Assembly: GCA_944324235.1 (NCBI GenBank)
Contig: CALUVN010000023.1
Location: 1-34,027 of the forward strand
Direction of reading: 5' to 3'
DNA length: 34,027 nucleotides
Origin: Candidatus Gastranaerophilales bacterium
Lineage (GTDB): Bacteria > Cyanobacteriota > Vampirovibrionia > Gastranaerophilales > Gastranaerophilaceae
Shown here: positions 15,924 through 24,679 of the stretch, one piece after another
How the letters are laid out: every line of letters begins with the position of its first letter
Position numbering within the stretch: the first letter of the stretch is position 1
The notes under the pieces: generated by a model
The model's database searches: none
What the model was told of the DNA's origin: nothing
What the model saw: only the letters and a program-made list of their open reading frames with translations
Position numbers and translations under genes: made by a program

Positions 15924-17165
15924 TTACAGCAGAAATTGTGTTCCTAAAAGTATTCTGTGTGAATCTTCCGTGTTATCATTCTGGCAGAATACATAGTTTA
16001 GTATAACTCTCATACCTTGACCTTTAATAAAATAGTTCAGTCCTGCTGTGTATTCACGACGGTTGTTATGGTCTATTGTCGTATCAGGATCAAACTGGTC
16101 ATATCTCGCAAGTATTTGGACTTTAGGGGTTATTTTGTATGCTACGGAGGTGTAAAAACCGCTTGCTTTTTTTGTGCTTACGCCTGCTGCTCCGTTATAA
16201 CCATCAGCGTGCGCCCATTCAAAACTTGTTGTGAATTTTTTGTATTCATATCTGACGTATGCTCCTGATACAAAGTAATCAGTGTATCTTTTACCCGCAG
16301 AAATGCCGCCGCCGGTTATGAGTTTTCCGTATTTCCCGTCGGTTTTACCGAGCGGTTTTAAATTTACCCACCCGTCAAATTCAAGTCCCGGGAAAAGGTC
16401 TTGAAAGTAAGTGTCAGAGCTGTAACCGCCAAAGTCATAATCAACAAGGCTGTAATTTCCTTGAACTCTTACACCGGCTTTTCTGACATTTGCAAAGGTT
16501 CTTGATATTTGAGAACGGTTTATAAATGGCAGTGTGTAAGGGCTTTGTGCGCCTTCATAACCAACTCCAGGTCTGGAATTACCGACTAAAATTCTGTGGT
16601 GCGGTATCCTGTTTGTTGCAATGTATGCATCCTGAAGCAGCTGCGACATAAAACCTCTGTTATGCTGAGGTGTCGGGTCTAACATAATTCTGAAATCTTC
16701 TTTTTTGCCTTTAAATTGACCGTCGATGTTGATGTTTATCAGTCCGACTCCATAAGTAGTATCCGTATCGGAGTTTTCCGGCATATCAACTGTTCCGTGG
16801 CTTTGGACTGCAGCCCAAACATGTAAGTTATCAAGCGGACCTTCATCAAATTTTACTGTTGTAATTTTTGCCAGCAGCGGGTTAATTACATTAGTGTCAT
16901 TGTATTCTGTTTCATATATCTCTTGAATTTTTTTAGCAAGCGTTTTATCTGATTCGTCTGTTGATATATGAAGTTTTTTTGTTCCGTCAGCTTCTCTGTA
17001 ATGGTGAGTAAAGTGTAATTTAGGATGTTCAAGCTGGATTTCTTCCAGAACTTCGCCTGATTGCTGCTGCGCTTCTTCAACAGATACTTCTTCCACTGCA
17101 TAAGCAGCGGAAGATAGTACTGTAAACATCACCAATAATTCAAATATTTCTAATAATTTTTTCAT
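15924..17165 (-). CDS. Outer-membrane porin, OprP/OprO-like
   Basis: This 413-residue protein has a signal peptide (cleavage likely after AYA, residue 23) followed by a short Glu/Gln-rich segment and a long beta-barrel region of alternating strands. The pattern of the barrel (RIMLDPTPQ; LQDAYIATNRIPHHRILVGN; YDQFDPDT; LNYFIKGQGMRVILNY) fits the phosphate-selective porin O/P family, and the chain ends in a hydrophobic strand (LLGTQFLL). It implies an outer membrane. It lies 45 bases downstream of the formate/nitrite channel gene, so the two probably form one operon, with the porin letting a small anion cross the outer membrane. Anion specificity is inference. Confidence 0.85.
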   Translation of the reverse strand: MKKLLEIFELLVMFTVLSSAAYAVEEVSVEEAQQQSGEVLEEIQLEHPKLHFTHHYREADGTKKLHISTDESDKTLAKKIQEIYETEYNDTNVINPLLAKITTVKFDEGPLDNLHVWAAVQSHGTVDMPENSDTDTTYGVGLININIDGQFKGKKEDFRIMLDPTPQHNRGFMSQLLQDAYIATNRIPHHRILVGNSRPGVGYEGAQSPYTLPFINRSQISRTFANVRKAGVRVQGNYSLVDYDFGGYSSDTYFQDLFPGLEFDGWVNLKPLGKTDGKYGKLITGGGISAGKRYTDYFVSGAYVRYEYKKFTTSFEWAHADGYNGAAGVSTKKASGFYTSVAYKITPKVQILARYDQFDPDTTIDHNNRREYTAGLNYFIKGQGMRVILNYVFCQNDNTEDSHRILLGTQFLL

Positions 17166-17210
17166 AAGGGTATCTTTTCGATTTGTCTGATAGTCTTCTC
17201 TCTTTACCCC

Positions 17211-18083
17211 TTATGCATTTTTGTGGTCATCTCTTAAGTATGCTGTCCAGAATAAGAGAACAACAAATACAAATGCACCTACGATGTTTCCTAAAGTTAC
17301 AGGAAGAAGGTTGCTTAATAAGAATGACTTAACCGTTAAAGTTGAAAGCTGGTCAGGAGTCAAACCTGAAGCGGCTACAACTGCCGGAATGTTTTTCAGG
17401 AACAATCCGTTTGAAATGAAGTACATATTAGCAATACTGTGTTCGTAGCCTGATGCAACGAAGGTCATAATCGGGAAGAATATTGCAAATATTTTACCGA
17501 TTACGTGTCTTGAAGATGACGCCATCCATATTGCAAGACATACTAACCAGTTACAAAGAATACCTCTTGTGAAAGCTTCTACTACAGTCAAATTAACTTT
17601 TGCATAAGCTGTAGTCAGTCCCATAGCACCGAGTGCATCGTGTGCGTTATGAGAACATCCGGAATAGTAAATTAATGCGGCTAAAATTATTGAACCAACA
17701 AAGTTTCCGCAATATACGATTGACCAGTTGCGTAAAAGTTTCCAGATGCTTGTTTTCTTTTCAATAACAGAAAATGTCATCATAACGTTGCCTGTGAAAA
17801 GTTCTGCACCGGTTAAAACTACCATCATCAAACCTGTGGCAAATGTCATAGCTCCAATCATTTTTGCAAGTCCCCAGCTGAGGTTTTCTGCTGTTCCTGT
17901 CATAACTGTCAGAGAAACTTGCGCACCGAATGCAATCAAAGCACCTGCTGCAATTGCCAGTACAAATGTTTTACTTTTTCTGTAAGCTGCTTTTGCAGGC
18001 ATAACTGATTCACTGAGTTCGTGTGCTACATCAATAGGGTTAATGCAATCTTTTGTGTCTAATTTTTGGGTTTCTGTAATCAT
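17211..18083 (-). CDS. focA: Formate/nitrite transporter family channel (FocA-like)
   Basis: This 290-residue inner-membrane protein belongs to the FNT family of pentameric monovalent-anion channels. Six membrane segments are evident. Family motifs are AELFTGN (93-99), RGILCNWLVCLAIW (173-186) and the central histidine in GYEHSIANMYF (His215). The cytoplasmic N-terminus is about 40 residues. Formate is the likelier substrate because no nitrite-reduction gene is nearby, but nitrite or another small anion cannot be excluded. The upstream region holds several inverted and direct repeats. The gene leads an operon with the porin. Confidence 0.92.
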   Translation of the reverse strand: MITETQKLDTKDCINPIDVAHELSESVMPAKAAYRKSKTFVLAIAAGALIAFGAQVSLTVMTGTAENLSWGLAKMIGAMTFATGLMMVVLTGAELFTGNVMMTFSVIEKKTSIWKLLRNWSIVYCGNFVGSIILAALIYYSGCSHNAHDALGAMGLTTAYAKVNLTVVEAFTRGILCNWLVCLAIWMASSSRHVIGKIFAIFFPIMTFVASGYEHSIANMYFISNGLFLKNIPAVVAASGLTPDQLSTLTVKSFLLSNLLPVTLGNIVGAFVFVVLLFWTAYLRDDHKNA

Positions 18084-18118
18084 ATCTTCCTCTCTTTTTT
18101 CTATTCAAACCGAAAAAC

Positions 18119-18209
18119 TTCAATTACTCGTTTGTAATTGAAAAAATTGTCGGCTATTGTGTCGGCTAAATTCTTAAATTGTAAAATAACAATGACGAAA
18201 CTTTTCGTC
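18119..18209. promoter_or_regulatory. Cluster of inverted and direct repeats upstream of the FNT channel gene
   Basis: TTCAATTAC (18119-18127) / GTAATTGAA (18134-18142) is a perfect 9-bp inverted repeat about 40 bases before the start codon. GTCGGCTA is repeated directly at 18149 and 18161. GACGAAA-CT-TTTCGTC is a perfect 7-bp-arm palindrome at 18194-18209. These look like operator sites, but no regulator is identified. Confidence 0.5.
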
Positions 18210-18420
18210 TGCCGTTGAAAATTTTATATCGAAAATTTTTAAATTCAAGAGGGGCAAACATCATAATTTTATTTCAATCAGAAAGTTACAGTTTATCAGA
18301 AGTTCTTATGTTTATTTATATAAGCCGCTACTTTAATGTCAATTAAAGTTTTTCGAAAGCCATACAACAGGCGTGTTTTTGAAAGTTGAGAAGTAATGTT
18401 GATGCAAATATCATGTCTAT
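18210..18420. other. Intergenic stretch without a gene
   Basis: Together with the flanking repeat clusters this makes about 525 gene-free bases between divergent genes. It is AT-rich with a near-repeat GAAAATTTT (about 18216 and 18231). I see no RNA gene or reliable promoter. Confidence 0.4.
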
Positions 18421-18530
18421 TGTAAAGAAATATAAAGATGACTTTAAAAAGGCTGAAATTCTGTCATAATGCCTCATAGGATAGGATAGGATAGGATAGG
18501 ATAGGATGCGGGGCGGGGTGTAAATTTTGT
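18421..18530. repeat. Dispersed element with ATAGG pentanucleotide repeat, copy 2
   Basis: Six ATAGG units (18476-18505) sit between TCATAATGCCTC and ATGCGGGGCGGGGTGTAAA. The right flank is a doubled GCGGG pentamer. Copy 1 at 2329-2425 has the same flanks, with C or A in place of G in both pentamers. The left flank from TGTAAAGAA at 18421 is also similar. It lies about 80 bases before the start of the next gene. Confidence 0.85.
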
Positions 18531-18610
18531 ATTTCAAAATTTGTTTATATAGACAACGGGGAAATTAATTTTACTGAGACAGTTATTTAAAATACAGAAA
18601 GGGGAAAAAC

Positions 18611-19366
18611 ATGTCAGGATTAAAAGTTGAGTCATCATCACAACCGATTTATGAAAAAAAATCAATAATTGTGGAACCGGAAACTAAAGCACAAATTAAT
18701 ATTGGAGCTGCATTGCGCATGGTTCATAACAATCTCAACAACGGTATGAAAGCAGGAGTCGGAGGCGAAATCGGAGTAGAAAAGAATTTTAATTTAGGAG
18801 AAAAAAGTTATTTAAATACCGGTGCAGATTTAGGAGTATATTCAAATGCTCTTCAGGCAAAAATGGAAATGAATTGGAAACAAAAAAAACAAAATTTCAC
18901 GCCAGTATTGGGAGCGGAAGTTCAATATACAACAGGACCTAAACAAAAAATAACACATGGCTTCTCTGTTGACGGTAATGTTGCCCAAAATCTTATAAAA
19001 TATTCAGAACAACATTTTGATGTAAACGGTAAATTGGGCATTGAGGCAAGAACAAATAATCAGAAATTTACGTTCGGTTCAGGCTTAAAATTAGGTTATA
19101 CAGTTGCTGATGACGGTTTCATGTCAAAGCTTAAAATAAATCAGCAATTAAAAGAGTCTTATACTGATGAGTTTGGCAATGTATCTGAAATAGTAACCAA
19201 TAAAGAATATGTAGACATATATGGATATAAACCATATAAAGGACTAAACGCAGGCGTATACGCCGATGCTGAACTCAAACTGAATAAAGGGCTTTCATTA
19301 AAGGCAGCAGGAGAATATTCAAACAGTAATAAAGCTGCAACTCTTGGAGTTAAGTATACATTTTAA
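18611..19366 (+). CDS. Beta-strand-rich protein, possible outer-membrane barrel without signal peptide
   Basis: This 251-residue protein is not recognised. After about 25 hydrophilic residues it consists of alternating polar/hydrophobic strands with Gly and Asn turns (GAALRMVHNNLNNG, GGEIGVEKNFNLG, FDVNGKLGIEARTNN), and it ends in LGVKYTF with a terminal Phe. This is the pattern of an outer-membrane beta-barrel of roughly ten or more strands. No signal peptide is seen, and the good AAAGGGG ribosome site argues against a missed upstream start, so the export route is unclear. It follows pentanucleotide element 2, as the 730-residue mosaic protein follows element 1. Confidence 0.7.
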   Translation: MSGLKVESSSQPIYEKKSIIVEPETKAQINIGAALRMVHNNLNNGMKAGVGGEIGVEKNFNLGEKSYLNTGADLGVYSNALQAKMEMNWKQKKQNFTPVLGAEVQYTTGPKQKITHGFSVDGNVAQNLIKYSEQHFDVNGKLGIEARTNNQKFTFGSGLKLGYTVADDGFMSKLKINQQLKESYTDEFGNVSEIVTNKEYVDIYGYKPYKGLNAGVYADAELKLNKGLSLKAAGEYSNSNKAATLGVKYTF

Positions 19367-19386
19367 GGGTATTAAAAATTTAACTT

Positions 19387-19420
19387 AAAAACAGATAGTC
19401 TTATTAGACTATCTGTTTTT
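19387..19420 (+). terminator. Rho-independent terminator
   Basis: A perfect 15-bp stem, AAAAACAGATAGTCT against AGACTATCTGTTTTT, with the loop TATT. It lies 20 bases past the stop codon of the beta-strand-rich protein and separates that gene from the Ehr operon. Confidence 0.93.
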
Positions 19421-19606
19421 GCAAATTAACCATTTCATCAAAATACAGTTTATCTTTTGCTTCATAAAAGTCTATTATAACAAAAGAAAATAGCTCAATC
19501 CTTTCAATTGGTGTTGAATGTCTTATAGCCTGTTGTTATCAGTCGGGCAATTTGTGGTGGAAACTTTTGCAATCAGAGTATTTTAGCCTGTTTCTAAACT
19601 TTGTGC

Positions 19607-19635
19607 TTGACTTTTTATTTTGTTAGATTTAAAAC
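19607..19635 (+). promoter_or_regulatory. Weak candidate promoter for the Ehr operon
   Basis: TTGACT (19607-19612), a 17-base spacer and TAAAAC (19630-19635) lie about 40 bases upstream of the first gene. The -10 is poor. The remaining bases between the terminator and this site (19421-19606) show no gene or clear element. Confidence 0.3.
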
Positions 19636-19675
19636 GTTGTTTGTGATTTTTACATTATTGGAAATATAGAGAGTC

Positions 19676-21646
19676 ATGGAGATTTATTTTATTGCACTAC
19701 TTGCCCCGATAGCGGGCGGACTTATGTCATTGTTCGTGAAAGAAAATTTTAAACTCAAAGTAGTTTCATTCTTTTCATTTATATCAATGATACTTTGTTT
19801 AATACCGGCAATGCATGTTTTGCTGAACGGTGAAAGTTTGAGTATGAGCCCGATTACGGATACTATGTTTGGAGCGCTGACTTTTGTGATTGATCCTCTG
19901 GCAGCGTTTTTTATTTGCGTAATTTCCGTAATGGGATTTATGGCAGCATTATATTCTAACGGATATATGACGCCTTATCTGAATAAAGGAATGAATATTT
20001 CCTCACACGGTTTATTCTTTTCTTTATTATTATCATCAATGCTTGCGGTTGTGACAATTCAGAACGCATTTTATTTTCTTGTTGCGTGGGAAATTATGTC
20101 ACTTTCGTCTTTCTTCCTTGTAATATTTGAGGACAATAAGAAAGAGGTTTTGAATGCCGGCATTAAATATTTGATTTATATGCACATATCAGTGTTGTTT
20201 ATAATTTTAACTTTCGCGCTGTTGTGTATAAATTCAGGCAGTATGAATTTCGGAATGTTCCGTGAAGTTTTACAGAATAATGTTCAATTTGCAAATCTGA
20301 TATTTATTCTGGGATTTATAGGTTTTGGAATCAAGGCGGGCTTTGTACCGTTCCACAACTGGCTTCCGGAAGCTCACCCTGCAGCACCTAGTCATGTATC
20401 AGGCGTTATGTCAGGGGTTATGATTAAGACAGGTATCTACGGTATTTTGAGAATTTTATGTCTTATCGGAATTCCTTCTTTATTTATTTCTTATTTTGTC
20501 TTAATTGTATCTGTTATATCTGCTCTGTACGGCGTGCTTTATGCGATAACACAGCACGATATGAAAAGACTGCTTGCTTATCACAGTATTGAAAATATAG
20601 GTATAATCGGTATCGGTATCGGAACCGGAATGCTTGGACTTGCTTACGATTGTATTCCTGTAGCGGTTCTGGGATTTGCCGGCGGTATTTTACATATTCT
20701 GAACCACTCTATCTTCAAAGAACTTTTATTCTTCGGTGCAGGTGCTGTTTATAAACAAACTCACACCCGCGATGTTGAAGTTCTTGGCGGATTAATTAAG
20801 GCTATGCCTTACACGGCATTCTTTTTCCTTGTAGGTTCCGTTGCAATTTGCGGATTGCCGCCTTTTAACGGTTTTATCAGCGAATTCTTAATTTACTTCG
20901 GAATGCTTCAGGGACTTGCTGTTAACAGTTTGGGAATGCTTATTGTTTTAATTCTTTCAATAGCAGGTCTTGCTTTAGTCGGAACTATGGCTATTCTTTG
21001 TTTTACAAAGGTTTTCAGTATTTGTTTCCTCGGTATGCCGAGAAGTGATAAGGCTGAAAATGTCAATAGTGATGTTTCGATTTCTATGGTATTCCCTATG
21101 GGAATTCTGGCATTATTTACACTGTTGATTGGTATATTCCCGCATCAGATTATAAAGGCTTTGTTTGCACCAGTTGGTATGTTTGTAAATAATACTCCGA
21201 TGCCGGCAGCTGTAAGTTTGATGCAGAATATTGCTATTGTTTGTCTTGCTTTTATTATGTTTATGGCGCTTCTTGTTATTGTCAAATGCGTTGCAAACAG
21301 AAAAGCACCTCTCCATTGTACATGGGGCTGCGGTTATGACAAACCGAATAATCATATTCAATATACGGCATCTTCTTATGCAAGCCCGTTTTTATCAATG
21401 CTGACACCTTTATTCAAGAAAGTATTTGACATTAAAAAGCCAAAGGAATTATTCCCGAAAGATTCACATTTCAGTCTGCATATTGAAGATGTTGAGGAGG
21501 CTTATTTCCTTACACCTTTTGTACGCAGTGTTGAAAAATTCCTTTCAAAATTTGAAAGAATTCAAAACGGTAATATTCAACAATATATTCTTTACGGATT
21601 GGTGTTCCTGATAATAACATTAATCGGAGTAGTATTTTTAGGATAG
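19676..21646 (+). CDS. hyfB: Ehr/hydrogenase-4-type subunit B, antiporter-like membrane subunit
   Basis: This 656-residue protein is a HyfB/NuoL-type proton- or sodium-translocating subunit of the inner membrane with about 14-16 helices. Conserved elements are the Glu in AWEIMSLSSFF, the central Lys of FGIKAGFVPFHNWLPEAH (about residue 220), the HDMKRLLAYHSIENIG segment, and the LNHSIFKELLFFGAG Lys helix. The C-terminus has the HyfB-type WGCGY and QYTASSYASPF motifs. It opens a six-gene operon. The symbol follows the hydrogenase-4 naming, but the large subunit of this complex lacks the Ni-Fe ligands, so a hydrogenase role should not be assumed. Confidence 0.93.
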   Translation: MEIYFIALLAPIAGGLMSLFVKENFKLKVVSFFSFISMILCLIPAMHVLLNGESLSMSPITDTMFGALTFVIDPLAAFFICVISVMGFMAALYSNGYMTPYLNKGMNISSHGLFFSLLLSSMLAVVTIQNAFYFLVAWEIMSLSSFFLVIFEDNKKEVLNAGIKYLIYMHISVLFIILTFALLCINSGSMNFGMFREVLQNNVQFANLIFILGFIGFGIKAGFVPFHNWLPEAHPAAPSHVSGVMSGVMIKTGIYGILRILCLIGIPSLFISYFVLIVSVISALYGVLYAITQHDMKRLLAYHSIENIGIIGIGIGTGMLGLAYDCIPVAVLGFAGGILHILNHSIFKELLFFGAGAVYKQTHTRDVEVLGGLIKAMPYTAFFFLVGSVAICGLPPFNGFISEFLIYFGMLQGLAVNSLGMLIVLILSIAGLALVGTMAILCFTKVFSICFLGMPRSDKAENVNSDVSISMVFPMGILALFTLLIGIFPHQIIKALFAPVGMFVNNTPMPAAVSLMQNIAIVCLAFIMFMALLVIVKCVANRKAPLHCTWGCGYDKPNNHIQYTASSYASPFLSMLTPLFKKVFDIKKPKELFPKDSHFSLHIEDVEEAYFLTPFVRSVEKFLSKFERIQNGNIQQYILYGLVFLIITLIGVVFLG

Positions 21647-21663
21647 ATAAATAGGTAGTAAAA

Positions 21664-22581
21664 ATGATTTTGAGTTTGATAAATTTAATAATACTATTAT
21701 TCGCGCCTTTCCTTGTGATAGGAGTGATTAAAAAGACAAAAGCTTTCTGGGCAGGCCGCAAAGGTGTTTCTATCTGGCAGCCGTTGAGAGATTTTGTCAG
21801 ATTAATGAGAAAAGATTACGTAATCAGCGAAACTACTTCGTGGATATTCAAATTTTCACCGATGGTTACGTTTGCAACGGTAATTTTTGCAGGACTTTTT
21901 GTTCCTATGGTTCAAGGGTATTCTGTTATAAATATGCCGGGCGGATTTATTCTTTTTTCATACATACTGGGTTTGGGAAAATTCTTCTCACTGATTGCGG
22001 CAATGGATACCGGAAGCAGTTTTGAAGGTATGGGCGCAAGCCGTGAAGCTTGTTTTACAACTATAGTCGAACCCGCATTTTTCATTATTATGGCATCAAT
22101 AATTGCTCTGACAGGTAATTTTACATTCCACGGATTATCTCAGGTGATTGCTAATGCAGGCGGGCTTGGTGTTTTGATAATTGTTCTTGCGGTGCTCGCT
22201 TTATTTGTAATGCTGCTTACAGAATGCTGCCGTGTTCCTGTTGACGATCCGACAACCCACCTTGAATTAACTATGATTCACGAAGTTATGATTCTTGATA
22301 ATTCAGGACAGGATTTGGGATTAATTACTTGGGCTGCAGGAATTAAGATGGTTATACTTGAATCTTTGATTGCGGCTTTAATTATTCCGATGAATTTAAG
22401 TTTAGGTTATTCACTTCTTGCTTTTCTCGGGGTGATTTTCGGACTGGCTGTTGTTATTGGAACTCTTGAATCCGGTATTGCAAGACTCAGAATGTCACAT
22501 GTGTTTGAATTCATTTTTTCAATGTCTTCATTTGCTTTGATTATTCTTGCTCTTGTTGCGATTAAAATTTATGGAAATTAG
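21664..22581 (+). CDS. hyfC: Ehr/hydrogenase-4-type subunit C, NuoH-like membrane subunit
   Basis: This 305-residue integral membrane protein matches HyfC/HycD/NuoH, the subunit joining the hydrophilic and membrane arms. Family motifs are GRKGVSIWQPLRDFVRL near the start, GSSFEGMGASREACF, a Glu in EPAFFI, and the acidic cytoplasmic loop VDDPTTHLELTMIHEVMILD. The several acidic residues in that loop belong to the proton-entry or coupling path in complex I relatives. It starts 17 bases after the antiporter-like subunit and is followed by the HyfE-like gene after 9 bases. Confidence 0.94.
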   Translation: MILSLINLIILLFAPFLVIGVIKKTKAFWAGRKGVSIWQPLRDFVRLMRKDYVISETTSWIFKFSPMVTFATVIFAGLFVPMVQGYSVINMPGGFILFSYILGLGKFFSLIAAMDTGSSFEGMGASREACFTTIVEPAFFIIMASIIALTGNFTFHGLSQVIANAGGLGVLIIVLAVLALFVMLLTECCRVPVDDPTTHLELTMIHEVMILDNSGQDLGLITWAAGIKMVILESLIAALIIPMNLSLGYSLLAFLGVIFGLAVVIGTLESGIARLRMSHVFEFIFSMSSFALIILALVAIKIYGN

Positions 22582-22590
22582 GTAGAAAAT

Positions 22591-23241
22591 ATGGAAAATG
22601 CATTAATAATTTTATTCGGACTAACAATGTTATATATGGCAGCTACAAGCAGGCTTATGGCTCACATAAGAATTCTTGCCGTTCAGGGAATTTTATTGTT
22701 CCTTATCTGCTATTTCGGAACAGAAAAAACAGATTTGTTTAATTTCCTGTTTCTGGCATTTGAAACTTTGATAGTCAAGGCGCTTGTGATTCCGCTGTTT
22801 TTGAATCACATAGTCAAAAAAACTCATGAATATAGAGATATGGAAGCTAATATTCCGCATTTTTATTGTTTATTTATATCGAGCATAATCTTATTTGGCG
22901 GATTTTTGATTTCGGATATTAATTTCCCTGCGATGAAGATGATTAACCCTGTTTATTTCGGGGTTTCCATTGCAGTAATAATTATCAGCCTGTTGTTGAT
23001 TACTATAAAACATAAGATTTTGACAAACGTTGTTGAATTTATCACAATGGAAAACGGTATTTTCCTGCTTTCTTTATCAGTTGCAAAAGAAATGCCGGTT
23101 ATTGTTAATCTCGGAGTTTTACTTGATATATTTATTGCCGTGTTTATTCTCGGTCTGCTTGTCAGACAAATTAACAAAGAATTTGACGGTATTGAAGTCT
23201 CACATTTATCAGATTTGAAGGATTGTGAATATGATGATTAA
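22591..23241 (+). CDS. hyfE: Ehr/hydrogenase-4-type subunit E membrane protein
   Basis: This 216-residue protein has six or seven predicted membrane helices and resembles HyfE, whose C-terminal part is NuoK-like. Supporting features are LVIPLFLNHIVKKTHEYRD, and ENGIFLLSLSVAKEMPVIV followed by DIFIAVFILGLLVRQIN. The paired Glu residues in the last helices are typical of NuoK-like proton paths. Its last 11 bases overlap the chosen start of the next antiporter-like gene, indicating translational coupling. The length agrees with E. coli HyfE (about 216 residues). Confidence 0.9.
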   Translation: MENALIILFGLTMLYMAATSRLMAHIRILAVQGILLFLICYFGTEKTDLFNFLFLAFETLIVKALVIPLFLNHIVKKTHEYRDMEANIPHFYCLFISSIILFGGFLISDINFPAMKMINPVYFGVSIAVIIISLLLITIKHKILTNVVEFITMENGIFLLSLSVAKEMPVIVNLGVLLDIFIAVFILGLLVRQINKEFDGIEVSHLSDLKDCEYDD

Positions 23242-24673
23242 TATGATTTTACTTTTCCCTGTTATAGCGTGTTTAATTCTTTGCATATTTAAATGCAAAT
23301 GGATGAATAATTTGATGATTACATTGTATGCGCTTTTGCATTTCTGTGTATCTGCATACTATTGCGCTGTCGGTGTTCCTCAGCAGAGTATAGATAAATA
23401 TTTCGGAGTTGATTCTTCAAATATTGTATTTCTTGCAGTTTTATCCGTTGTATTTCTAGCGGTTGCAATTTATAACAACGGGTATATGAAACATGAGCAG
23501 ACAGAGCCTCGAAGATTGCGCCATTATGCTTATATGGTTTTGATATTTGTTTTATCAATGACAGGCGCAATTTTGAGTAACAACCTTGGTTTGTCGTGGG
23601 TATTTATTGAGGCAACAACTCTTGCAAGTGCGTATTTGATTTATTTTAACAAGACTAAAAATTCAATTGAAGCCGCTTGGAAATATGTTTATATATGTTC
23701 AATAGGTATTGCGCTGGCTTTTGTCGGAATTATACTTTTGACAGTTTCAACAGGAAATTTGAACTCGCTTGCTTATAACGAATTATATGCAAACGCTTCG
23801 GGATTTAACGATTTCTGGCTGAAACTTTCGTTTGTATTCATTTTATTCGGTATCGGAACAAAAATGGGGCTTGCACCTGTACATTTCTGGCTGCCTGATG
23901 CCCACTCTGAATCTCCGTCGCCTATTTCGGCATTACTTTCCGCTGCGTTATTAAATTCAGCTTTTCTTGTTATTTTGAAAGTTTTCAAAATAACGGTGCT
24001 TGCAGGGTGTGAAGATTATGCAAGAACTATGATGCTTGTGATGGGATTTTTGTCTTTGTTTATTACTGCGGTATTTTTGTATCACATAAACAATTACAAA
24101 CGTATGCTCGCGTATTCTTCCGTTGAAAATATGGGTATCCTTGCTATCGGTACAGCTATCGGCGGAATCGGTGTTTATGCGGCTATTTTGCATATGATAG
24201 GACATTCTTTGATTAAGTCATCTTTCTTTATGACTTCCGGTAATGTTCTTGAAATTTTTAAAACCAAGAAAATTAAATCGGTTACAGGTATTTTAAAAAC
24301 AGATAAAAAAACTGGCTGGCTGTGGGTGCTTTCTTTTGTCGGAATTGTTGCACTGCCGCCTTCAGTTTTGTTTGTCAGTGAGTTTTTGATGATTAAAGCT
24401 ATGTTTTATTTCCATCAATATGCACTTTGCGTTTTGTTTGTTATTTTGCTGACAGTTATTATGTTCGGTCTGGCTAAAGCGGTTATTAAAATGAGTTTTG
24501 GTCTGCCGCATTCTGACAAAGAAGAAGAGTTCAAACAAAATGCTAAAACTTTATCTTTCGGTATGTATTTCCCGCAAGTTGTTTTATTGATTATGGCATT
24601 TGTGCTCGGGCTTTATATTCCGAAGTTTTTGAATGTGTTAATTAACGGTACTATCACGGGAATTGTGGGGTAG
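23231..24673 (+). CDS. hyfF: Ehr/hydrogenase-4-type subunit F, second antiporter-like subunit
   Basis: This 480-residue NuoM/HyfF-type membrane protein has about 14 helices. Key residues are the Glu of WVFIEATTLASAYLIY, the Lys in GTKMGLAPVHFWLPDAHSE, the NNYKRMLAYSSVENMG segment and HMIGHSLIKSSFFMTSG. I chose ATG 23231 because AAGGA at 23218-23222 lies eight bases upstream; a GTG at 23225 is also in frame. With the first subunit it gives the complex two antiporter-like pumps; no HyfD-like third one is present. Confidence 0.92.
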   Translation: MMINMILLFPVIACLILCIFKCKWMNNLMITLYALLHFCVSAYYCAVGVPQQSIDKYFGVDSSNIVFLAVLSVVFLAVAIYNNGYMKHEQTEPRRLRHYAYMVLIFVLSMTGAILSNNLGLSWVFIEATTLASAYLIYFNKTKNSIEAAWKYVYICSIGIALAFVGIILLTVSTGNLNSLAYNELYANASGFNDFWLKLSFVFILFGIGTKMGLAPVHFWLPDAHSESPSPISALLSAALLNSAFLVILKVFKITVLAGCEDYARTMMLVMGFLSLFITAVFLYHINNYKRMLAYSSVENMGILAIGTAIGGIGVYAAILHMIGHSLIKSSFFMTSGNVLEIFKTKKIKSVTGILKTDKKTGWLWVLSFVGIVALPPSVLFVSEFLMIKAMFYFHQYALCVLFVILLTVIMFGLAKAVIKMSFGLPHSDKEEEFKQNAKTLSFGMYFPQVVLLIMAFVLGLYIPKFLNVLINGTITGIVG

Positions 24674-24679
24674 AAATTT

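Noticed and set aside
18343-18537. Minus-strand reading frame encoding a repeated S-Y-P-I-L peptide
   Set aside because: The peptide repeat is only the translation of the pentanucleotide array; there is no ribosome site and the frame exists because 5-bp repeats give a 15-base codon period.
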